Source: Candidatus Megaera polyxenophila (GTDB lineage: Bacteria > Pseudomonadota > Alphaproteobacteria > Rickettsiales > Rickettsiaceae). Taken from it: a stretch of DNA of 64,000 nt. Shown here in pieces: positions 26,684-36,011 of the stretch. How positions within the stretch are numbered: the stretch's first letter is position 1; the number at the start of each line of letters is the position of its first letter. Made by a program: the position numbers and the translations under genes. Where the stretch lies: assembly GCA_037101405.1 (NCBI GenBank), contig AP017964.1, positions 496,001 to 560,000 on the forward strand, read 5' to 3'. The notes under the pieces are model-generated. The model made no database searches. It worked only from the letters and a program-made list of their open reading frames with translations, and was not told the DNA's origin.

Positions 26684-29494
26684 TTAGCCGTTTTTAATTG
26701 CTTTTGGCAAGGTAAACCAGATTGTAGTACCCATTCTTTTACTTTCGGCTTTGATTGTTCCGCCGTGTACTTCAATAACCTTTTTACACACCGCAAGGCC
26801 TACTCCTCTTCCACCGGCAAAACTTTCTGTCCTTGAACTAACCGTAAATTCTTCAAATACTTCGTCTAATTCACTTGGTGGAATCTCTATCCCCTCGTCA
26901 CTAATGCTGAAAATTATCGTTTCATTATCATTATCCCGTTTGATGCTAATTGCAATAGTTCCGCTTTTGGCGTAATTGATACTATTGATAATTAAATTAT
27001 CTATTGCCTGGCTTAGGTAGTATTTATCAATATTTAAGATGATCCCCTCTTCAATATCCAGCTGCCAGTTCCTTCTGCTGGTCTCTGGCCCTTCTTGCCA
27101 GTGAATAGTACTTTCTTCCTTATTCTCGTATAGCTTGCGGCAAAGAGTAACCCTATCCTCTACTAGCTGACTAAAGTCCGTTTCTACCAGTTTTAAGTCA
27201 TAACTTGGTTTATTCAGTTTTGAGAGGCTTGATATATTCGAATCAAATACCTCAAGACGAAGCGAGCTATCTAGTATCGTTTTAGCTGCTACTTTTCGCT
27301 GCTCATCATTTAACTTATCATAATCCTGCACCAGTACCTGAGCCATGCTCGATATCCCCGTCATCGGAGCGTGATATTCATGCGTTATATTGCGAATAAA
27401 ACGTCCTTTTAATGCTTCTGCTTCCCTGGTCTGCTCCTTGTACATGTTTATCCGGCCACTTAGATGCTCGTTCTTTTCTTCAGTTAGCTCCTGATGCTCT
27501 TGTTTGGGTTTGAAAAACATTAATAATACCGCTCCGGCAAGTATTACCACATATATGGATACAAACTCAGGTGAACCGACTGTAAAATCAATCTCATTTA
27601 TTCCAGCATAATATTTATATAGCTCTAAACCAAAGTAAAACCCTACTATGCTCATCCCTATCCCAAGCCGCCAACCGGTTAGAATCGTCGCTATTAATAT
27701 ATTCAGTACAAACAGGGCAAATTGTAACTGGCCAAATTTATTGACCATCACAAAGAAAACGGCAAATACAATCAACATATAGAAAATTACTATGTGCCAC
27801 GCTACCTGCACTATAATCTCATGCTTTATCCTCGGCGGCCAAATCGGATACATCGCTATTACCACCCCTGTAACCATCATGATCTGATAAACAACTACAA
27901 TCACCTTGCTTTGATCGCCTACAAGCTCTAACCTGGTCGAATACATGGTGCTAAAACCATATATTATAAAATATATCCCAAGCCACATGTAATTAAGCTC
28001 ATCTTTTGGGGCTCTCTCCTTGCAAAACTCAATAAAGCTAAAATCCTGAATATTTCTTATTAAAGCTGATATCATCCGGTTATTTTCCTTCTTGCTCTTT
28101 TCCAAATAGCTATAATCCTTAATCCCGACCCAGCCACCTGCCTGCTTAAATATATAATGAAAGCCAAAAAGAACTAGCATATTGACGAGCATTCCTATCA
28201 ATATAGTATCAGCTTTCACTTCAAAAATATTACCAACTAACACAACAAAAAAACCTGCCACCATTGCTGCCGACACTGACTTTTTTGTGCTACGGAAACC
28301 AAAAATGGCTAGTAATAAGGGCACAGTTACAATTGGTAAATAAAAACTTGCTGAAGTCATTACTATACTAAGCAAATCAGTTTTTATAATTGCCAGATAG
28401 GTAGCAAAAATACCTAATACTAAAGAGAATAATTTAGATAAAACTAGTTCATTTATTTTTATGTTAAAAGTTTTTCCAATATCATTGGCAAATAGTACTG
28501 CTGCGGCATTAATACGTGAATCCGCAGTAGACATGGCCATAGCCGCTATCCCTATTATCATTAAGCCTTTTAAGCCTACAAAAGTATAGTTATCTACTAA
28601 ATAATTAACTACTTGATTATGTTGCAGTCCTGGTTCTAGAAGTGTAAGCAAAAATGGAATCCAGCATATGGAAAGAGTTACCAAACCAAACAAAATTGCC
28701 GCAATAAACCAGGCCTTTCTTGCTTGGTAAATATCACGTCCCATAGAAATCCTTTGAAAAGAGGTAGGATCTGTAGAAGGCATAATAAAATAAAGAATTA
28801 ATGGTATCATGTCCCATAATTTGGGGTTACCAATATCCAATACTTTTTTATAATCAAAATTAGAATTTTCTATTATTTCACTAAACGCAATATTGTTATT
28901 GTAAATATGATTCCATAGAACCACTCCTATCAATGGAACAACAAAACCAAAAGTAATAAATTGTATTACATCAGTATAAGTTACAGCTCTAATACCACCA
29001 AAAGAAGAATATACCACAACAATTGCTGATGCTAAAAGGATTGCATAAGTAGAATCCATTCCTAAGAAATAATTAAATATATTGCCAAATACCTTAAACT
29101 GTACGGCAATTCCTCCTACCATTTTAAGGATACCACAAATCGCTGTTATCAATCGTATTTCTTTACCATAGATATCACCCATTGCTTCTGCTACCGAAAC
29201 ATTCCCCAAAAACTCTCCCATTCTAGGTATCAGGAAGTAAACTGTAATAAACATTTGAATAATTATAAAAACAGTAGGAATAAGATAATAAAAACCATCA
29301 GAATAGGTTTTTGTAAGAATTATAAAAAATCCACTGCCCGTAACACAAGTTGCAACTATAGTAGAAACTAAAGCCCCAGTAGAAAAATTTCTGCCGCCTA
29401 AGGAATAGTCACTAATCGTTTTTACTTCCCGGCCGTAAGCAAGCCCCACAACAAGGTTGGTAACCAAAAACGCTATAAAAATAATCGCAATCAT
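26684..29494 (-). CDS. Sodium:solute symporter / histidine kinase fusion 1 (5' end replaced by IS)
   Basis: A 936-residue protein from the ATG at 29494. About 13 membrane segments form an SSS/PutP-like transporter (GGRNFSTGALVSTIVATCVTG), followed by more hydrophobic segments, a coiled coil, a HisKA helix with RNITHEYHAPMTG (His705) and a HATPase_c domain with FAGGRGVGLAVCKKVIEVHGG. The overall plan resembles CbrA, linking nutrient uptake to signalling. The H-box departs from HE.RTP. No receiver domain or regulator is adjacent. The gene has been split by an IS at codon 7-9: the original start is at 31179 and the current ATG lies in the IS terminal repeat. The frame can be read up to 29650, but those extra residues are antisense transposase sequence. 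Confidence 0.85.
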   Translation of the reverse strand: MIAIIFIAFLVTNLVVGLAYGREVKTISDYSLGGRNFSTGALVSTIVATCVTGSGFFIILTKTYSDGFYYLIPTVFIIIQMFITVYFLIPRMGEFLGNVSVAEAMGDIYGKEIRLITAICGILKMVGGIAVQFKVFGNIFNYFLGMDSTYAILLASAIVVVYSSFGGIRAVTYTDVIQFITFGFVVPLIGVVLWNHIYNNNIAFSEIIENSNFDYKKVLDIGNPKLWDMIPLILYFIMPSTDPTSFQRISMGRDIYQARKAWFIAAILFGLVTLSICWIPFLLTLLEPGLQHNQVVNYLVDNYTFVGLKGLMIIGIAAMAMSTADSRINAAAVLFANDIGKTFNIKINELVLSKLFSLVLGIFATYLAIIKTDLLSIVMTSASFYLPIVTVPLLLAIFGFRSTKKSVSAAMVAGFFVVLVGNIFEVKADTILIGMLVNMLVLFGFHYIFKQAGGWVGIKDYSYLEKSKKENNRMISALIRNIQDFSFIEFCKERAPKDELNYMWLGIYFIIYGFSTMYSTRLELVGDQSKVIVVVYQIMMVTGVVIAMYPIWPPRIKHEIIVQVAWHIVIFYMLIVFAVFFVMVNKFGQLQFALFVLNILIATILTGWRLGIGMSIVGFYFGLELYKYYAGINEIDFTVGSPEFVSIYVVILAGAVLLMFFKPKQEHQELTEEKNEHLSGRINMYKEQTREAEALKGRFIRNITHEYHAPMTGISSMAQVLVQDYDKLNDEQRKVAAKTILDSSLRLEVFDSNISSLSKLNKPSYDLKLVETDFSQLVEDRVTLCRKLYENKEESTIHWQEGPETSRRNWQLDIEEGIILNIDKYYLSQAIDNLIINSINYAKSGTIAISIKRDNDNETIIFSISDEGIEIPPSELDEVFEEFTVSSRTESFAGGRGVGLAVCKKVIEVHGGTIKAESKRMGTTIWFTLPKAIKNG
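29478..29485. repeat. Left target-site duplication (AAAATAAT)
   Basis: The 8 bp AAAATAAT directly outside the left IS end are repeated at 31151-31158. An 8-bp duplication is the usual product of IS1595-type transposition. Confidence 0.9.
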
Positions 29495-29510
29495 CCCTTG
29501 ACATTCAATA
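29486..29510 (+). repeat. Left terminal inverted repeat of the IS
   Basis: Twenty-five bases, the exact reverse complement of 31126-31150. On the minus strand it contains ATGATTGCG, which now provides the first three codons of the interrupted kinase gene, preceded directly by AAGGG as a very close Shine-Dalgarno. Confidence 0.93.
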
Positions 29511-29518
29511 GATAATAG

Positions 29519-29546
29519 TTTATACTTAGGTTTATAATAAGGTAAA
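29519..29546 (-). promoter_or_regulatory. Possible outward promoter inside the IS left end
   Basis: On the minus strand TTTACC (29546-29541) and TATAAA (29524-29519) are 16 nt apart and point out of the element toward the symporter-kinase gene. Such a promoter would allow expression of the gene from its new start. Inference from consensus match only. Confidence 0.4.
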
Positions 29547-29551
29547 GAATT

Positions 29552-30466
29552 ATGAACTTTTTTGAATTTAACAAACAGTTTCCTACTGAACTTGATTGTA
29601 TAAAGTACTTTATCACAATTAGGTATAATAATAAACCCGTTTGCAGACATTGCGGGAGCGACAGATTAACACACAGAAGAGATACACCTAAAAATTTTCA
29701 ATGTATCTTCTGTAATAAAGGTTTCTCAATCTTCAAAGGGACAATATTTGAGAAGTCTGACACTGATTTACGTAAATGGTTTTATGCTATTCACTTGTTT
29801 TTAAATAGTAAAAAAGGTATATCAGGCTACCAACTAAAAAGAGAAATAGGCGTTACTTATAAAACGGCTTGGCGTATGCTTAAGCAAATCAGGCTTGCTA
29901 TGGGTAATATTGAAAACCAGCAATTTTTTGGTACTTTAATTGAAGTGGATGAGACCTATGTAGGCGGTAGACCTAGGAAGAAAAACAATAGAGATGATGA
30001 TAACGATAACTTACCACCAGTAAATAAAAGGGGGCGTGGTACTAAAAAGAACGTTGTTGTTGGTTGTATTGATAAGATAAATAAGTCTGTATTTGCTAAA
30101 GTTATGATTAAAAACAACGATGGCAAGAAATTAACAGGTAAGCAGCTATTAGATGTATTGAATCAAGTTATAACCCAAGATAGCGTCATTATTAGCGATG
30201 AGTTCAAAGGATATAATATCCTCGGTAAGAAAACAAGCCATATCCATTTAAGAGTAGACCATACGAAAGAATATGTAGCCAGCGGTAACATTCACACCAA
30301 CAATATGGAGAACTTTTGGGGAACTCTAAAGCGTGGAATACTCGGCATATATCACCACGTATCAGCTAAGCATCTTCAAAAGTATGTTGATGAGTTTGCT
30401 TTTAGATATAATACTAGAGAAAATGGTTGTGTATTTAATTTGATTTTACAACAGGCGGTTTTCTAA
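29552..30466 (+). CDS. IS1595 family transposase
   Basis: A 304-residue transposase with an N-terminal zinc ribbon (CRHCGS ... CIFCNK), an HTH-like segment (GISGYQLKREIGVTYKTAWRMLKQIR) and the ISXO2-like DDE domain: IEVDETYVGG, SVIISDEFKGY and a third element NMENFWGTLKRG. The C-terminus FAFRYNTRE is typical. It appears intact. Its 3' end overlaps the convergent passenger gene by 32 bp. Confidence 0.95.
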   Translation: MNFFEFNKQFPTELDCIKYFITIRYNNKPVCRHCGSDRLTHRRDTPKNFQCIFCNKGFSIFKGTIFEKSDTDLRKWFYAIHLFLNSKKGISGYQLKREIGVTYKTAWRMLKQIRLAMGNIENQQFFGTLIEVDETYVGGRPRKKNNRDDDNDNLPPVNKRGRGTKKNVVVGCIDKINKSVFAKVMIKNNDGKKLTGKQLLDVLNQVITQDSVIISDEFKGYNILGKKTSHIHLRVDHTKEYVASGNIHTNNMENFWGTLKRGILGIYHHVSAKHLQKYVDEFAFRYNTRENGCVFNLILQQAVF

Positions 30467-31076
30467 CGAATTGAATAGAGAGACTTCCATTTTCTAAACG
30501 ATTTAAAATACCTTCTATATGTACTTTATGATAAACTTCATATTTTTCATTATTTAAAATACCGTATTTTAAAGCAATAGTTGCTGTAATTTTTAAAGAT
30601 TTAGCTATGTTTATATCTTTTACTTTAATTATCCCTGTCGCTGCATTAGAAAGGTAATAAGGTGGAAGTAAAACTGATGATTTATTTATTACATCTATTT
30701 CATCTTTTTGATGTGTCTGACCATTAACAATTATAACTGTCTTTTCTTGGTCTAAAAAACAACTAATCACCTGAGTAGAACAGTTATAAACTGACATAGC
30801 AATTCGAATGTTGTGTATATTATTATCTGGAAATTCTAATCTAGGTTCTGGAATTATCAATAATTTATCCTTAATACTATAATTTTGCTTACATTTATGT
30901 ACTAAATAAACGAGAGGTAGAGATAAAAATATAGCACCTAAAAACTGTTGCGTTAACATATAGTACCCCAAACTACTGCAAATAAAAGCAAAAGAAGGTA
31001 ATGCTTTACTGTCCAGCCAATCTTTGATATAATCACTGACAATAGTATTAGAAACTTGTTTAAAAAATTCCAACAT
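30435..31076 (-). CDS. IS passenger: two-helix membrane protein with soluble domain
   Basis: A 213-residue protein of unknown family carried inside the IS, convergent with the transposase. Residues 27-62 form one or two hydrophobic segments (FAFICSSLGYYML, FLGAIFLSLPLVYLVHK) and the rest is a beta-rich soluble domain with NGQTHQKDEIDVINKSS and VYHKVHIEGILNR. The composition suggests a membrane-anchored cytoplasmic or outward-facing domain. IS1595-family elements are known to carry passenger genes, but this one is not recognised. An earlier origin as a captured host gene cannot be excluded. Confidence 0.6.
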   Translation of the reverse strand: MLEFFKQVSNTIVSDYIKDWLDSKALPSFAFICSSLGYYMLTQQFLGAIFLSLPLVYLVHKCKQNYSIKDKLLIIPEPRLEFPDNNIHNIRIAMSVYNCSTQVISCFLDQEKTVIIVNGQTHQKDEIDVINKSSVLLPPYYLSNAATGIIKVKDINIAKSLKITATIALKYGILNNEKYEVYHKVHIEGILNRLENGSLSIQFVRKPPVVKSN

Positions 31077-31125
31077 AATAAATTATTATAAAACTGACCA
31101 AATATATCAGTAATATACAATCTAT

Positions 31126-31150
31126 TATTGAATGTCAAGGGATGATTGCG
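31126..31150 (-). repeat. Right terminal inverted repeat of the IS
   Basis: Exact reverse complement of 29486-29510; it marks the right boundary of the element, followed by the second AAAATAAT copy at 31151-31158. Confidence 0.93.
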
Positions 31151-31179
31151 AAAATAATTATATCAATATCGAGACTCAT
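31151..31179 (-). pseudogene. Detached 5' end of symporter/kinase fusion 1
   Basis: On the minus strand ATG at 31179 reads MSLDIDI and, joined across the IS using one copy of the 8-bp duplication, continues in frame into IIFIAFLVTNLVVGL of the main gene. This is the pre-insertion start codon and first seven to nine codons. The putative native promoter region, 31180-31312, is now separated from the body by 1665 bp. Confidence 0.8.
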
Positions 31180-31312
31180 ATTTTAACCAAGAATCAACCT
31201 TTTCAAACATACTAAAAGTTATATTACATTCCTGTCATAGTCAACCTAGTATATACTCAGTTATTATAAAATAAGCAAAAGCTTTAATGCATTCTAATAC
31301 AATTTAAAATGT

Positions 31313-33310
31313 TTACATTAACTCAATTAACGCTTCTTCAAGTGTAAATATTTGATCCCTTAATTTAGTAGCTTCCTCAAACTCCAAATTACTTGCACAG
31401 GTTCGCATGTGTTTACGGAGACCTTCAATGTAGGATTTTAGTTTTTTAGGGTCATTGATAATATTCTGTAGTTCATTAGAGACTTTATCAGTTTTTACCA
31501 CACTACTTGCTCTTTCTAGTTCAAGTAAGGCATGAATCTTGGTCTTAATGGTTGTTGGAATGATGTTATGTTTTTTATTATACTCTTGCTGTATAGTCCT
31601 TCTTCGTGATGTTTCCTCTAAAGCTTTTTGCATGGAATTTGTGATTTTATCAGCGTATAGCAAAACCCTCCCTTCGCTATTTCTAGCCGCCCTACCAATT
31701 GTTTGAATAAGCGCTGTTTCTGAGCGCAAGAAACCCTCCTTATCCGCATCAAGAATGGCAACGAGTCCGCATTCAGGAATATCTAGACCTTCCCTGAGTA
31801 GATTAACGCCGACAATTATATCAATATCACCATTTCTTAAATCCCTGATTATCTCGACTCTTTCTAAGGTATGAATAGCTGAATGCAAATAGCTAACTTT
31901 ATAACCTAGTTCCTGTAGATAAGAGGTCAAATCTTCTGCCATTTTCTTGGTAAGTGTTGTTACCAGAATTCTAAATCCTCTAGTAACTGTATTTTTTATT
32001 TCATCTATTAAATCTTCTACCTGATTAACTGCCGGTTTTACTATACATTCCGGATCAATTAGGCCTGTCGGCCTTATAATTAACTCAACAATTACCCCAC
32101 GGGTTTCTTCAAGTTCAAAAGCCGATGGAGTAGCCGAGACCAAAATAGTTTGAGGTCTTAGTTCCATCCATTCTTCAAATTTTAGCGGTCTGTTATCAAG
32201 CGCAGAAGGTAGCCTAAATCCATATTCAACGAGGGAGCTTTTGCGAGCCCGATCACCATTATACATCGCTCTAATTTGGGGAATAGTTACATGACTTTCA
32301 TCCACAAACAATAGACCATCCTTTGGTAAATATTCAAATAGGGTCGGGGGCGGCATACCTGCTGCCTTACCGGTTAAAAATCTCGAATAATTTTCGATGC
32401 CTTTACAAGTCCCAGTGCTTTGCAGCATTTCAATATCATAATCCGTTCTCTGTTTTAACCTTTGATATTCAAGATGTTTATCTAAAGATTTCAAATAAGC
32501 TAACCTCTCCTCTAATTCAATTTCTATATTGGCAATAGCAGTCTTAATTACCGAAGCCGGTGTAACAAAGTGAGAATTAGCATAAATAATAGCTTTCTCT
32601 AATTTTCTAAATTTTTCTCCTGTTAGCGGATCGAATTCATTGATATATTCAAGCTCATCCCCGAAAAAAGATAACCTCCAAGCTCTGGTAGCATAATGGG
32701 AAGGAAATATATCGATTGATTCCCCTCGAATTCGAAATGTACCTCTCTCAAAAGCAATATCATTTCTTTCATATTGCAGATCCACAAGTTTTAGCAGCAG
32801 CTCACTGCGCTTATATTTTTTACCAGCTTCGAGTTCTTGCGTCATCTGGGAATAAAGTTCCGGTGAACCAAGACCATAGATACAAGAAACAGACGAAACG
32901 ACTATTACGTCTCTGCGTTCAAGCAAGGACCTGGTTGCAGAATGCCGGAGCAGATCAATCTGCTCATTGATTGATGAATCTTTTTCAATATAGGTATCGG
33001 TTCTAGGAATATATGCTTCCGGTTGATAATAATCATAATATGAAACAAAATATTCAACGGCATTTTCTGGAAACATACTTTTCAGTTCCGAATAAATCTG
33101 AGCTGCTAATGTCTTGTTATGTGCCATAATTAACGACGGTCTATTTGACGCAGCAATTACATTTGCCATGGTAAAAGTTTTACCAGAACCGGTAATACCA
33201 AGAAGCATTTGTGATTTCTCTCCCGCTTCAAGCCCTACAAGTAGCTCCTTTATCGCTTTTGGTTGATCACCGCCAGGTTTATATTCTGAATGTAATTTGA
33301 AAAGGCTCAT
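31313..33310 (-). CDS. uvrB: UvrABC system protein B
   Basis: A 665-residue nucleotide-excision-repair helicase. Walker A is GITGSGKTF, the beta-hairpin region [12 protein letters not shown] is intact, motif VI reads QTIGRAARN, and a C-terminal UvrC-binding UVR motif is present ([24 protein letters not shown]). Length is normal. It was probably the gene upstream of the symporter-kinase on the same strand before the IS arrived. Confidence 0.98.
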   Translation of the reverse strand: MSLFKLHSEYKPGGDQPKAIKELLVGLEAGEKSQMLLGITGSGKTFTMANVIAASNRPSLIMAHNKTLAAQIYSELKSMFPENAVEYFVSYYDYYQPEAYIPRTDTYIEKDSSINEQIDLLRHSATRSLLERRDVIVVSSVSCIYGLGSPELYSQMTQELEAGKKYKRSELLLKLVDLQYERNDIAFERGTFRIRGESIDIFPSHYATRAWRLSFFGDELEYINEFDPLTGEKFRKLEKAIIYANSHFVTPASVIKTAIANIEIELEERLAYLKSLDKHLEYQRLKQRTDYDIEMLQSTGTCKGIENYSRFLTGKAAGMPPPTLFEYLPKDGLLFVDESHVTIPQIRAMYNGDRARKSSLVEYGFRLPSALDNRPLKFEEWMELRPQTILVSATPSAFELEETRGVIVELIIRPTGLIDPECIVKPAVNQVEDLIDEIKNTVTRGFRILVTTLTKKMAEDLTSYLQELGYKVSYLHSAIHTLERVEIIRDLRNGDIDIIVGVNLLREGLDIPECGLVAILDADKEGFLRSETALIQTIGRAARNSEGRVLLYADKITNSMQKALEETSRRRTIQQEYNKKHNIIPTTIKTKIHALLELERASSVVKTDKVSNELQNIINDPKKLKSYIEGLRKHMRTCASNLEFEEATKLRDQIFTLEEALIELM

Positions 33311-33382
33311 TGACTTTGGTATACTACTTGAAATATTTTAACTATAACTATAAATCATTACCAAAAAATAACGAGTTTTTTT

Positions 33383-33634
33383 ATGCAGAAAATTGTCATT
33401 TATACGACCACAACTTGTCCGTACTGCGTTCGTGCTAAAGCATTACTTGACCGTAAAGGTGCAACTTACCAGGAAATAAACGCCGAAGATCCAAACATTA
33501 GAGAAGAAATGATTCAGAAAGCAGGCGGAAGAAAAACTGTCCCTCAAATATTCATCGGTGATTTTCACGTCGGAGGATGTGATGATTTGTATGAGCTTGA
33601 AAAACAGGGAAAATTAGATCAAAGACTTGCTTAA
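33383..33634 (+). CDS. grxC: Glutaredoxin 3
   Basis: An 83-residue monothiol/disulfide reductase with the dithiol active site CPYC (residues 12-15), the cis-proline segment KTVPQIFIGDFHVGGCDDL and standard length. It reduces protein disulfides using glutathione. Divergent from uvrB; 29 nt before ftsW. Confidence 0.96.
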   Translation: MQKIVIYTTTTCPYCVRAKALLDRKGATYQEINAEDPNIREEMIQKAGGRKTVPQIFIGDFHVGGCDDLYELEKQGKLDQRLA

Positions 33635-33663
33635 TAGTACCCCTACCATAGAAAAACACAATA

Positions 33664-34797
33664 ATGCAAACTTCGATAAAAAATAACTTTATTAATAGAT
33701 GGTGGAAAGTAATTGACCAGCAGACCATAATTGTCATGGTTATTCTCCTTGCTTTTAGCCTGATGTTAGTAACTACCGCAAGTCCAGCAGTTGCTAATAG
33801 AATTGGACTTACCGATAATTATTTCTCTTCAAGGCACGTAGTGTTTTTAACCCTTGCGGTGATAATAATTTTAACTTTTTCATTACTGGATAAAAAATGG
33901 ATTAGGCGACTTGCCATATTTGGATTTTTAGGAAGCTTACTTATGCTTGTTTTGGTTAAGTTCTATGGTTTTGAAGTTAAAGGTGCGACGCGGTGGATAA
34001 ATATAGGCGGATTTTCCTATCAACCATCAGAGTTTATGAAACCTTTTTTTGCTGTTGTCACCGGCTGGATATTATCTCTACACTATTACGAGGAGTTTCC
34101 CAGTTTTAAAGTATGTTTTATGCTGTTTATAAGTGTTGCGGCATTATTAATTATCCAGCCGGATTTTGGTATGCTCGTGATGGTATCAGCTGTTTTTGGC
34201 ATTCAATTATTTGTTGCTGGCTTACCAATCATTTGGTTATTTATTGCTATTTTTGCCTCGGTTTTCGGAAGCATTGGCGCTTACTTATTACTGCCCCATG
34301 TAGCCTCTCGAATTAACCGATTTCTTGACCCGGTTAATAGTGAAAATTACCAGATAACAAGATCATTAGAAGCTTTTGAATCAGGCGGTTTATATGGAAA
34401 AGGGCCAGGAGAAGGTTCAGTAAAGCAATTTTTACCAGATTCACATACCGATTTTATTTTTGCCGTAGCCGGCGAAGAGTTCGGAGCAATTATCTGCCTT
34501 ATGATTATCATTACATTTGCTTATATTGTAATTAGAATTCTGATTAATCTACTGCATGAAGATGATAAATTCATCCAAATTGCTGCTATCGGCATTATCT
34601 CCCAGTTCGGCTTACAGGCTGTTATTAATATGGGTGTTAGTTTGAATTTATTGCCGACAAAAGGCATGACCCTACCTTTTATAAGCTATGGAGGCTCATC
34701 TACTTTAGCTATTAGTATAGGAATGGGAATGCTACTTGGCCTTACTAAACGAAAAGCTTCTTTGGTTAAATACAGACTCCAAAATGTTGAAATTTAA
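33664..34797 (+). CDS. ftsW: FtsW/RodA-type peptidoglycan glycosyltransferase (FtsW)
   Basis: A 377-residue SEDS membrane protein with about ten helices. Signatures: GATRWINIGGFSYQPSEFMK, YQITRSLEAFESGGLYGKGPGEG, LPDSHTDFIFAVAGEEFG and LPFISYGGSS. It polymerises lipid II at the septum with PBP3. The following murG, 17 nt away, confirms FtsW rather than RodA. Confidence 0.96.
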   Translation: MQTSIKNNFINRWWKVIDQQTIIVMVILLAFSLMLVTTASPAVANRIGLTDNYFSSRHVVFLTLAVIIILTFSLLDKKWIRRLAIFGFLGSLLMLVLVKFYGFEVKGATRWINIGGFSYQPSEFMKPFFAVVTGWILSLHYYEEFPSFKVCFMLFISVAALLIIQPDFGMLVMVSAVFGIQLFVAGLPIIWLFIAIFASVFGSIGAYLLLPHVASRINRFLDPVNSENYQITRSLEAFESGGLYGKGPGEGSVKQFLPDSHTDFIFAVAGEEFGAIICLMIIITFAYIVIRILINLLHEDDKFIQIAAIGIISQFGLQAVINMGVSLNLLPTKGMTLPFISYGGSSTLAISIGMGMLLGLTKRKASLVKYRLQNVEI

Positions 34798-34814
34798 ACA
34801 CGATAATATTAACT

Positions 34815-35909
34815 ATGCCCCCAAAAAAGAGAAAAATAATATTACTAACCGCCGGCGGTACTGGCGGGCACTTTTTTCCAGCGATTGCCCTTGCAGAAGA
34901 ACTAGCTAAAAACTTAGAACTAGAAGTTCACATTTCTACTGATAATAGATGTAAAAAATATTTAACTAATTATATCAACATAAAGTCTCACATAGTTGAT
35001 TTGTACATAAACCTTAGAGGAATAATCAATAAATTAAAAATCCCTTTTTCAATTTATTTATCTTTAATTAAAGCATTTATATTAATTAAAAAACTTAAAC
35101 CAAAGCTTATTATAGGGTTTGGAGGCTACCCTAGTTTCCCATTAATGTTTATAGGACAATTACTTTCCATCCCGACTATTGTTTACGAACAAAATTCTTT
35201 TTTTGGTAAAAGTAATAAATTTTTTGCAAAAAAAGCAATACTTATAGCTTTAGCCTATAAAAGCACTCAAAATTTACCGACAAACTATTCAGACAAAATC
35301 TTAATAACAGGTGATTTCGTCCGAGATAAGATCAAAAACCTTCCAGAAAAAAGCAGTTTTAGCAATAAGCCTTTTAATTTACTGGTATTTGGCGGAAGTC
35401 AAGGGGCAAAAATTTTCTCAAGCCTAGTACCAGAAGCAATAAAGATTCTTCTAACTAAGTATCCGGAAACTGAGATAAGAATTGTTCAGCAAGTTCTGGA
35501 AAATGACAAGGAAAGAGTTAAAAAAGCTTATGATAATTTAAAAATCCAAAGTACCATCTCTGATTTCTTTCATGATATTTATAAACAGTACGAAAATAGC
35601 CATTTAGTTATTGCAAGGGCTGGCGCAACAACCATAGCAGAATTAACTCAAATAGGATTACCGGCAATATTTATACCGCTTCCTTCTTCTGCGGACGATC
35701 ATCAATATTATAATGCTAAATCTCTGCAAGATTCTAATTGTTCGTGGTACTATCGGCAAGAAGAGGTAACAGCTGAAGTTTTGGCAAATAAACTCCATAG
35801 TTTAATTGACACCCCTTCCATAATTAAGGAAGCTTCACTTAACCTATTAAAGCGCAAAACAGATGGCACTAAGCATTTAGCCAACACAGTCCTAAAAATA
35901 ATTACTTAG
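34815..35909 (+). CDS. murG: UDP-GlcNAc:undecaprenyl-PP-MurNAc-pentapeptide transferase MurG
   Basis: A 364-residue GT-B enzyme that makes lipid II. N-terminal LTAGGTGGHFFPAIALAEEL, GFGGYPSFPLMF, the VFGGSQGAKIF UDP-sugar loop and ARAGATTIAELTQIGLPAIFIPLPSSADDHQ are all present. It follows ftsW as in the dcw cluster, but murC, murB and ddl do not follow here. Confidence 0.97.
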   Translation: MPPKKRKIILLTAGGTGGHFFPAIALAEELAKNLELEVHISTDNRCKKYLTNYINIKSHIVDLYINLRGIINKLKIPFSIYLSLIKAFILIKKLKPKLIIGFGGYPSFPLMFIGQLLSIPTIVYEQNSFFGKSNKFFAKKAILIALAYKSTQNLPTNYSDKILITGDFVRDKIKNLPEKSSFSNKPFNLLVFGGSQGAKIFSSLVPEAIKILLTKYPETEIRIVQQVLENDKERVKKAYDNLKIQSTISDFFHDIYKQYENSHLVIARAGATTIAELTQIGLPAIFIPLPSSADDHQYYNAKSLQDSNCSWYYRQEEVTAEVLANKLHSLIDTPSIIKEASLNLLKRKTDGTKHLANTVLKIIT

Positions 35910-36011
35910 TTTTATAGTTGAACTGCAATAACATGGTTGCAACTATCTGCTATATATGACATTAATTGATCTTGTATATATTTGATTGTTAAATGATAAT
36001 CGGAAAAATTC

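Larger units (their letters stand above)
29486..31150 (+). mobile_element. IS1595-type insertion sequence, 1665 bp, with passenger gene
   Basis: The element is bounded by 25-bp perfect terminal inverted repeats at 29486-29510 and 31126-31150 (outer bases CGCAATCATCCC) and by 8-bp direct repeats AAAATAAT on both sides. Inside are an IS1595-family transposase on + and a second gene on - that is not a transposase. Complete ends and perfect duplication indicate a recent insertion. It interrupts the 5' end of a symporter-kinase gene. Removing the IS and one duplication restores an uninterrupted frame beginning ATG at 31179. Confidence 0.93.

Noticed and set aside
29495-29650. N-terminal extension of symporter-kinase 1 up to 29650
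   Set aside because: The extra 52 residues are translated from the antisense of the IS and its transposase, and have no counterpart in the paralogue; the ATG in the terminal repeat fits the paralogue alignment.
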